Shown here one piece after another: positions 58,748 through 64,000 of a DNA stretch of 64,000 bases (position 1 is the first letter of the stretch; every line of letters begins with the position of its first letter). A program made the position numbers and the translations under genes. Origin of the DNA: JAWQFO01 sp033436665. GTDB taxonomy: Bacteria > Pseudomonadota > Alphaproteobacteria > Rhodobacterales > Rhodobacteraceae. Below the pieces are notes generated by a model. That model ran no database searches. It worked only from the letters and a program-made list of their open reading frames with translations, and was not told where the DNA came from. Where the stretch lies: NCBI RefSeq assembly GCF_033436665.1, contig NZ_JAWQFO010000012.1, positions 41,929-105,928 of the forward strand, in the 5' to 3' direction.

Positions 58748-60565
58748 ATGGCGTTCGACGAGAAGGATCCCGGGTTCGCGTCGCCCATCGACCTGCTCGC
58801 CGGACATGCCGCGACCCGGCCCGACGACGTGGCCATGCGTCAGAAACGCTTTGGCATCTGGAACGAGATGACCTGGGCCGGCTTGCACGAGATCGCGCAG
58901 GCGGTGGCGGCGGGGCTTGTCGATCTTGGGCTGCGGGTCGGCGATCATGTCGGGGTGCTGTCGGAAAACCGCAGCGAATGGGTGCAGGCGCAGCTAGGCA
59001 TCAACATGGGCGGCGGCGTCTGCGTCGGCATGTACCCGACCAGCCCGGCGGCCGAGATCGAACATCTCGTCAACGCGTCCGATGCCACGATCCTGTTCAT
59101 CGAGGATCAGGAACAGCTCGACAAGATCATCGCCCTGCGTGGCCGGTTGCCGAAGCTGCGGCAGTTGGTCATCTTCGACCCCCGCGGCACGGCAGGCGAG
59201 GGCGAGTTGGGCCTTGTCAGTTTCACCGACCTGCTCGAGCGCGGGCGACGGCGCATGGCCGATCTCACTGACGATCTCAGGGTGCGTTCCGAGGGGCTGG
59301 GGCCAGACGACACGGCGATGATGGTCTTTACCTCCGGCTCGACCGGACTGCCCAAGGCGGCCGAGATCACCTACGGCAACCTGCATGCCGGGGCGCAGGT
59401 AGCGGGGCAGGTCTTTGCCGACTGCGGACCGGGCACGAACGTGCTGAGCTACCTGCCGCTGTGCCACATCGCCGAGCAGGCGGTTACCGTGATCAACGGG
59501 CTCAGCCGCCAGTTCGTGATGAATTTCGGAGAAAGCCTGCGCACGATCACCATCGACCTGCGTGAGGTCGCCCCGGAGGTGTTCTTTGGCGTGCCGCGGA
59601 TCTGGGAGAAGATGCAGGCCGGTGTGCTTGTCCAGGCGCAGACGGCGGGCCCCCTGCGCAGCCGGCTGACCCGGACGGCGCTGGCCGGCGCGCGCCGGCG
59701 CGGTGCGATACGCCGCGACCGATGGAGCGCGCGGGACCGGCTGGCGCATGCGGCCTGGGACCTGCTGGTCTATCGCCATGTTCGCAGCTATCTCGGCCTA
59801 GGGCGAACGCGCATCGCGATTACCGCCGCCGCGCCGATTTCGACAGACCTGCTGGCCTTCCTGCGTGGCATCGGCGTGAACCTGCGCGAATCCTGGGGGA
59901 TGTCGGAAACCTCGGGTGTCGGCACGATCCAGCCCGACTGGGGCAGTTGCGACGGACGCATCGGGCACCCGGTCCGCGGTCTCGAGGCGCGCATCGCGAA
60001 GGACGGTGAGGTGCTGGTCCGCGGGCCGACGATCTTCAAGGGGTACTACCGCAACGCCCGCGCCACGGCCGAGACCTTCGAAGACGACTGGCTGCGTACC
60101 GGCGACGTCGGACAGATCGAAGCGGACGGTTCGTTTTCGCTGGTCGACCGCAAGAAAGACATCATGATCAACGCGGCCGGCAAGAACCTCTCGCCGGCGC
60201 TGATCGAGAACGCGCTGAAAGCCAGCCCCTTCATCAAGGAGGCCATCGCCATCGCCGACCGGCGTCCCTTCGTGACGGCGCTGGTGCAGATCGACATGGA
60301 CACGGTGCGGCTCTGGGCCGAGGGTCAGGGGATCGCCTATACCACCTTCCGCTCGCTGGCCGAGAACCCGAAGGTTCAGGCGCTGATCGACACTGAGGTT
60401 GCGGCGCGAAACGCCGATCTTGCGCGGGTCGAGCAGGTCAAGAAGGTGCGTCTGCTGGCCAAGGAACTCGACCACGACGACGGCGAGGTCACGGCCACCA
60501 TGAAAGTGCGTCGCGCGAAGATCCACGATGCATATGCCGCGGAGATCGAGACCCTCTACGCCTGA
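58748..60565 (+). CDS. AMP-forming long-chain acyl-CoA ligase
   Basis: A 605-residue ANL-superfamily enzyme. P-loop MVFTSGSTGLPKAAEITYGN; adenine-binding ESWGMSETSG; the hinge and C-terminal motif SLVDRKKDIMINAAGKNLSP with the lysine of the adenylate step. It activates a carboxylic acid to the CoA thioester at the membrane. A ribosome site (GAGGAGGCGG) precedes the ATG. Co-transcription with a branched-chain-type importer suggests that it activates the imported substrate, perhaps a fatty or aromatic acid. Its stop is followed within one base by the second twin-palindrome element. Confidence 0.92.
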   Translation: MAFDEKDPGFASPIDLLAGHAATRPDDVAMRQKRFGIWNEMTWAGLHEIAQAVAAGLVDLGLRVGDHVGVLSENRSEWVQAQLGINMGGGVCVGMYPTSPAAEIEHLVNASDATILFIEDQEQLDKIIALRGRLPKLRQLVIFDPRGTAGEGELGLVSFTDLLERGRRRMADLTDDLRVRSEGLGPDDTAMMVFTSGSTGLPKAAEITYGNLHAGAQVAGQVFADCGPGTNVLSYLPLCHIAEQAVTVINGLSRQFVMNFGESLRTITIDLREVAPEVFFGVPRIWEKMQAGVLVQAQTAGPLRSRLTRTALAGARRRGAIRRDRWSARDRLAHAAWDLLVYRHVRSYLGLGRTRIAITAAAPISTDLLAFLRGIGVNLRESWGMSETSGVGTIQPDWGSCDGRIGHPVRGLEARIAKDGEVLVRGPTIFKGYYRNARATAETFEDDWLRTGDVGQIEADGSFSLVDRKKDIMINAAGKNLSPALIENALKASPFIKEAIAIADRRPFVTALVQIDMDTVRLWAEGQGIAYTTFRSLAENPKVQALIDTEVAARNADLARVEQVKKVRLLAKELDHDDGEVTATMKVRRAKIHDAYAAEIETLYA

Positions 60566-60566
60566 G

Positions 60567-60611
60567 CCGGATTTTTGCAAAAATCCGGTCCGGAAAATTC
60601 GAATTTTCCGG
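60567..60611. terminator. Twin 22-bp palindrome element, copy 2
   Basis: Two perfect 22-bp palindromes separated by one base (T), starting one base after the ligase stop and ending 8 bases before the stop of the convergent DUF1489 gene. First: CCGGATTTTTG plus its reverse complement (60567-60588). Second: CCGGAAAATTC plus its reverse complement (60590-60611). The layout is the same as at 34667-34711 (22 + 1 + 22 = 45 bp). It should act as a terminator on both strands. Confidence 0.82.
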
Positions 60612-60619
60612 GGCGTGGC

Positions 60620-61075
60620 TCAGAGAACGCCGATCTCGGCCAGCGCGCGGTTGAGTTCCACTGGCAGCGCCTCTTCCTCGGCCCGGCCTTCCGGGAGGTC
60701 GGGTGGTGCGTCGGCGACAGCCAGATAGCGCCAGCCTTGGAAGGGGCGTCTGAGACTGCCTTGCGTCCGCATGAGGTCCGGGTGGAGCACGATGGCGCAG
60801 CGTCGGATTCCGTCCGCGCCGATACGTTCGTCGAGGCGCAGGATGCGTTGGCGGCATTGCACGACACCCTTGATCACCCAGTAGATCGAGCCGCCGTTCA
60901 GGACTTCCGCGGCACGCTTCGGCCACATGCGCGTGACATGGCGCGGCAGGCCATCTGATGTCTGCGCGGCGCGCGTCTTTTGCCAGGCCACAAGGTCCTC
61001 GACGGTCTCGGTGCCGACGGACAACTTTAACAGGTTCACAGACTTGTCCACAGCTTTGCCCACCGAACGTGCCAC
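60620..61075 (-). CDS. DUF1489 family protein
   Basis: A 151-residue cytoplasmic protein of unknown function in the DUF1489 family of alphaproteobacteria. Family segments: VNLLKLSVGTETVEDLVAWQ, PRHVTRMWPKRAAEVLNGGSIYWVIKGVVQCRQR and RRPFQGWRYL. The start is uncertain: GTG at 61075 follows AGGGGGA and was chosen, but GTG at 61039 directly before NLLKL gives a length closer to the family core. It is convergent with the acyl-CoA ligase across the twin palindrome and divergent from nrdJ. Confidence 0.8.
   Translation of the reverse strand: MARSVGKAVDKSVNLLKLSVGTETVEDLVAWQKTRAAQTSDGLPRHVTRMWPKRAAEVLNGGSIYWVIKGVVQCRQRILRLDERIGADGIRRCAIVLHPDLMRTQGSLRRPFQGWRYLAVADAPPDLPEGRAEEEALPVELNRALAEIGVL
61044..61052 (+). 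promoter_or_regulatory. DnaA-box-like sequence upstream of nrdJ
   Basis: TTGTCCACA differs from the TTATNCACA consensus at one position. It lies at the 5' end of the DUF1489 gene, 150 bases before the nrdJ ATG. A second copy in inverse orientation (TGTGGACAA, 61139-61147) lies 87 bases away and nearer to nrdJ. In E. coli DnaA boxes control the nrdAB reductase genes, which makes the pair worth noting; part of the first copy is explained by codons. Confidence 0.35.
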
Positions 61076-61138
61076 AGAATCCCCCTGGTCGCTTTGCCAC
61101 AAGGGACAGTAGCGCCATTCCCAACCGGATCAAAGTGT

Positions 61139-61147
61139 TGTGGACAA
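61139..61147 (-). promoter_or_regulatory. Inverse DnaA-box-like sequence before nrdJ
   Basis: TGTGGACAA, the complement of TTGTCCACA, 55 bases before the nrdJ ATG. It is embedded in GTTGT-GG-ACAAC (61137-61148), an imperfect palindrome that might instead be an operator for another dimeric protein. Confidence 0.35.
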
Positions 61148-61201
61148 CGGGCCGCGCAGGTACAGTGAACGCCTTTCCTCAGTCACGAGAGATTCGCGCC
61201 C

Positions 61202-63499
61202 ATGACCCGCTTTTCCGCCGCCATTTCCGAGCAGATATGGGACATGAAGTACCGCTTCAAGGCACCCGACGGCACGGCGCAGGACGTCACGGTCGAGGAT
61301 ACCTGGCGCCGGATCGCGCGCGACCTCGCGAAGGTCGAAAAGGATCCTGAAGCCTGGGAAGAGACCTTCTACGCGGCTCTCGAGGATTTCAAGTTCCTGC
61401 CCGCAGGCCGGATCGTCGCGGGCGCGGGCACCGCCCGGCGCGTGACGCTTTTCAACTGCTTCGTGATGGGCACGATCCCGGACAGCATGGCGGGCATCTT
61501 CGACATGCTTAAAGAGGCCGCCCTCACCATGCAGCAGGGCGGCGGCATCGGGTATGACTTCTCGACCATTCGGCCGAAGGGCGCGGATGTGAAAGGCGTC
61601 TCGGCCGATGCCTCGGGTCCCTTGAGCTTCATGGACGTCTGGGACGCGATGTGCCGCACCATCATGTCCGCAGGATCCCGCCGTGGCGCGATGATGGCGA
61701 CAATGCGCTGCGATCACCCGGATGTGGAGGCTTTCATCAAGGCCAAGTCCGACCCCGCGCGCCTTCGTATGTTCAACATGTCGGTGCTGGTCACCGACCC
61801 GTTCATGGACGCCGTCAAGGCGGACGGGTCCTGGGATCTCGTCTTCGAGGGCCATGTCTACCGTACTGTCCAGGCGCGCGACCTCTGGAACCGCATCATG
61901 CAGGCGACCTACGACTATGCCGAACCGGGCGTGATCTTCATCGACCGCATCAACGCCGCCAACAACCTCGCCTACTGCGAGACCATCGCCGCGACCAACC
62001 CCTGCGGCGAACAGCCTCTGCCGCCCTACGGTGCCTGCCTGCTGGGCTCGATCAACCTCGCGCGCCTCGTGACCGGGCCGTTCACCGAGGCGGCACAGAT
62101 CGACGAGGACGCTCTGGCCGAGCTGGTGAGCACCGCAATCCGGATGATGGACAACGTGGTCGACGCCTCGAAATTCCCGCTCGAGGCGCAGGCGCGGGAA
62201 GCGCAGGCCAAGCGCCGCGTCGGGCTCGGCGTGACCGGCCTTGCCGATGCGCTGCTGATGGTGGGCGAGCGCTACGGCTCGGAGGAGGCGGCGCGTCTGA
62301 CCGAACGCTGGTTGCACGCCATCGCGCGCGCCGCGTACCTCGCGTCGGTGCAATTGGCGAAGGAAAAGAGCACCTTCCCGCTTTTCGACGCCGACGGCTA
62401 CCTTGCGTCGGGGACCATGCGGGGGATGGATTCGGACGTGCGCGATGCGATCCGCAAGCACGGCATCCGCAACGCGCTGCTGACCTCCATCGCGCCCACA
62501 GGCACGATCAGCCTTTTCGCCGGCAATGTCTCGTCCGGGATCGAGCCGGTCTTCGCCTACGCCTACACGCGCAAGGTGCTGCAGAAGGATGGCACCCGCA
62601 CCGAGGAGGAGGTCGTCGACTACGCCGTGCAGATGTGGCGCGACCTCAAGGGCGACGCGCCGCTGCCGGATCACTTCGTCAACGCCCAGACGCTGGCGCC
62701 GGCCGATCACGTGCGCATGCAGGCCGCGGCGCAGAAGTGGGTGGACTCGTCGATCTCGAAGACCATCAACTGTCCCGAGGACATCAGCTTCGAGGATTTC
62801 AAGGACGTCTACATGATGGCCTGGGACACCGGCTGCAAGGGTTGTACGACCTACCGCCCGAACGCGGTGACCGGATCGGTCCTGACGGTGTCCGACGAGA
62901 AGCCGTCCGAAGCGGAACTGCCCGAAGTCATCGCCCACAGCGGTGACGAACCCGCCACGCCACATGGCGACGTGATCTATATGTCCGACCCGCTCGACCG
63001 GCCCGAGCAACTCGAGGGCGCGACCTACAAGCTCAAGTGGCCGGACAGCGAGCATGCGATCTACATCACCATCAACGACATCATCATCTCGGGCCACCGC
63101 CGGCCCTTCGAGGTCTTCATCAACTCCAAGAACATGGAGCATTTCGCCTGGACCGTCGCACTGACACGGATGGTCTCGGCCGTGTTCCGGCGCGGCGGCG
63201 ACGTCTCCTTCGTGGTCGAGGAACTCAAGGCCGTCTTCGATCCGCGTGGCGGGGCCTGGATGCAGGGCAGGTACATTCCGTCGATCCTCGCCGCTATCGG
63301 CGGGGTGATCGAACAGCACATGATCACCATCGGCTTCATCGCGGGCGAGGGGATGGGGCTGAAAAGCGACCCGAAGGCGCGGGTGGCCAACCTCGACACA
63401 CCGCGCAGTCCGGCCTGCTCGAGCTGCGGGCAGTACGAGATGCGCATGGTCGAAGGCTGCATGACCTGCGCCAATTGCGGCTATTCGAAGTGCGGGTGA
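61202..63499 (+). CDS. nrdJ: Adenosylcobalamin-dependent ribonucleotide reductase
   Basis: A 765-residue class II ribonucleotide reductase, which makes deoxyribonucleotides with a cobalamin-derived thiyl radical and needs no oxygen. The radical-site loop is ATNPCGEQPLPPYG, with C268 the expected thiyl cysteine; its disulfide partners include C86 in LFNCFVMG and a cysteine in TINCPEDISF. A C-terminal zinc-ribbon-like tail (CSSCGQYEMRMVEGCMTC and CANCGYSKCG) is typical of the NrdJ_Z group. The gene lies alone. No cobalamin riboswitch is visible upstream; DnaA-like boxes are. Confidence 0.96.
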   Translation: MTRFSAAISEQIWDMKYRFKAPDGTAQDVTVEDTWRRIARDLAKVEKDPEAWEETFYAALEDFKFLPAGRIVAGAGTARRVTLFNCFVMGTIPDSMAGIFDMLKEAALTMQQGGGIGYDFSTIRPKGADVKGVSADASGPLSFMDVWDAMCRTIMSAGSRRGAMMATMRCDHPDVEAFIKAKSDPARLRMFNMSVLVTDPFMDAVKADGSWDLVFEGHVYRTVQARDLWNRIMQATYDYAEPGVIFIDRINAANNLAYCETIAATNPCGEQPLPPYGACLLGSINLARLVTGPFTEAAQIDEDALAELVSTAIRMMDNVVDASKFPLEAQAREAQAKRRVGLGVTGLADALLMVGERYGSEEAARLTERWLHAIARAAYLASVQLAKEKSTFPLFDADGYLASGTMRGMDSDVRDAIRKHGIRNALLTSIAPTGTISLFAGNVSSGIEPVFAYAYTRKVLQKDGTRTEEEVVDYAVQMWRDLKGDAPLPDHFVNAQTLAPADHVRMQAAAQKWVDSSISKTINCPEDISFEDFKDVYMMAWDTGCKGCTTYRPNAVTGSVLTVSDEKPSEAELPEVIAHSGDEPATPHGDVIYMSDPLDRPEQLEGATYKLKWPDSEHAIYITINDIIISGHRRPFEVFINSKNMEHFAWTVALTRMVSAVFRRGGDVSFVVEELKAVFDPRGGAWMQGRYIPSILAAIGGVIEQHMITIGFIAGEGMGLKSDPKARVANLDTPRSPACSSCGQYEMRMVEGCMTCANCGYSKCG

Positions 63500-64000
63500 C
63501 AGGTGGCGCGCGCCGACTTGTGGTGTTCTGACAAGCAATTCATGCCAATTGGACCATGTAAAACAACAATTTCGCAAGCATAACGTGCCAACTGGCATTT
63601 TTTCCGTTTTGAGTGCTCTGAAGTACAGTTCGCGATCCAAGATCGCACCGGATGCTCATTGATGGCCATTCGGTGAATTTCCTGTTGAGCGTCGCGACTG
63701 CACCGTGGGTTACATCGCAACATAAGTCTGCACCGCAATCTTCCCGTCGAGGCAAGCTCTTCGCAGCAATCAATTGGAGTTCTTGTGTGCTCAAAACGTC
63801 TAAGCCGAGACGGGCAAGAGTAAAATTAAAAAAATGCTTGCCTGTTGTCGCTTTCCAACCTTCAAGTCGATAACTGTGCAAACTGTCTTGTAATAGCGGA
63901 ATGGGCGGACAGCGGAAGTTCGCTGCAGGCGTGAGCAGCCCGATCTGACTGGTCCAAACCAATTGTTAGTGCATGTGCGGCCTTTGGGCTACCGGGATGA
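63500..64000. other. Low-GC stretch with no convincing gene
   Basis: GC content falls to about 42-50% from roughly 65% before it. Open frames exist on both strands (for example minus 63540-63962, 140 codons), but their amino acids show no family pattern and their codon use is unlike the neighbouring genes. A short possible hairpin TGCC-AACT-GGCA followed by six Ts (63586-63603) could be a weak nrdJ terminator. The stretch may be the edge of a foreign or degraded segment. Confidence 0.5.

Noticed and set aside
61076..61201. Cobalamin riboswitch upstream of nrdJ
   Set aside because: The gap is too short and I could not find a B12-box-like or long folded leader.
63540..63962. 140-codon frame at the right edge as a gene
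   Set aside because: No recognisable domain, atypical codon use and no good ribosome site; kept only as part of the low-GC stretch.

Overview
The window is a 64 kb, high-GC, almost fully coding stretch of bacterial chromosome. Its gene content fits a Rhodobacteraceae (roseobacter-type) alphaproteobacterium: a GlpSTPQUV-type glycerol ABC transporter, a HisZ-dependent short HisG, cobalamin-dependent NrdJ ribonucleotide reductase, a DUF1489 protein, CioAB-type quinol oxidase, VPLPA-CTERM surface proteins, R. capsulatus-type XdhABC, and the ubiA / rsmE / gshA neighbourhood. This placement is inferred from remembered gene content; no alignment was run. I see no rRNA, tRNA, CRISPR array, prophage or insertion sequence.

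Layout. 1-7.4 kb: glycerol uptake and use (end of an ATPase gene, two permeases, a small secreted SH3-like protein, a DUF2160 membrane protein, the binding protein, glycerol kinase, an iron-type alcohol dehydrogenase). 7.6-11.7 kb: a small membrane protein, then an HtrA/Deg protease divergent from a two-component system, with a 12-bp palindrome between them. 11.8-15.1 kb: cytochrome bd-type oxidase with a 35-residue third subunit, then a VPLPA-CTERM protein with a clear terminator. 15.3-23.4 kb: housekeeping and accessory genes (quinone oxidoreductase, DMT exporter, CoxG-like protein, methyltransferase, ABC-2 exporter, S49 peptidase, zinc-ribbon membrane peptide, Na/Ca antiporter, short-chain dehydrogenase). 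23.4-27.0 kb: an AT-rich gap, then uvrC-pgsA-moaD-moaE. 27.0-36.2 kb: LysR regulator, methyltransferase, OmpA-like protein with a coupled coiled-coil protein, ubiA, rsmE, gshA, sulfotransferase and CBS protein. 36.4-45.4 kb: one minus-strand operon, xdhABC followed by a BMP-family ABC importer, reading as uptake and oxidation of purines. 45.7-53.7 kb: dnaE, a second VPLPA-type protein, slyX and hisS-hisZ-hisG. 53.9-60.6 kb: a branched-chain-type ABC importer ending in an acyl-CoA ligase. 60.6-63.5 kb: DUF1489 gene and nrdJ. 63.5-64 kb: a low-GC stretch with no convincing gene.

Links between genes. The glp cluster forms a complete uptake and phosphorylation route. MoaD/MoaE make the molybdopterin dithiolene on which the xanthine dehydrogenase depends, and XdhC prepares that enzyme's cofactor. 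The most unusual non-coding signal is a 45-bp element made of two 22-bp palindromes separated by 1 bp. It occurs twice (34667-34711 and 60567-60611), each time directly after a stop codon between convergent genes, and looks like a recurrent bidirectional terminator. I did not find a clearly new multi-gene system. The best candidates for second looks are this element, the OmpA/coiled-coil pair, the extra SH3 gene in the glycerol operon, and the DnaA-box-like sequences around nrdJ.
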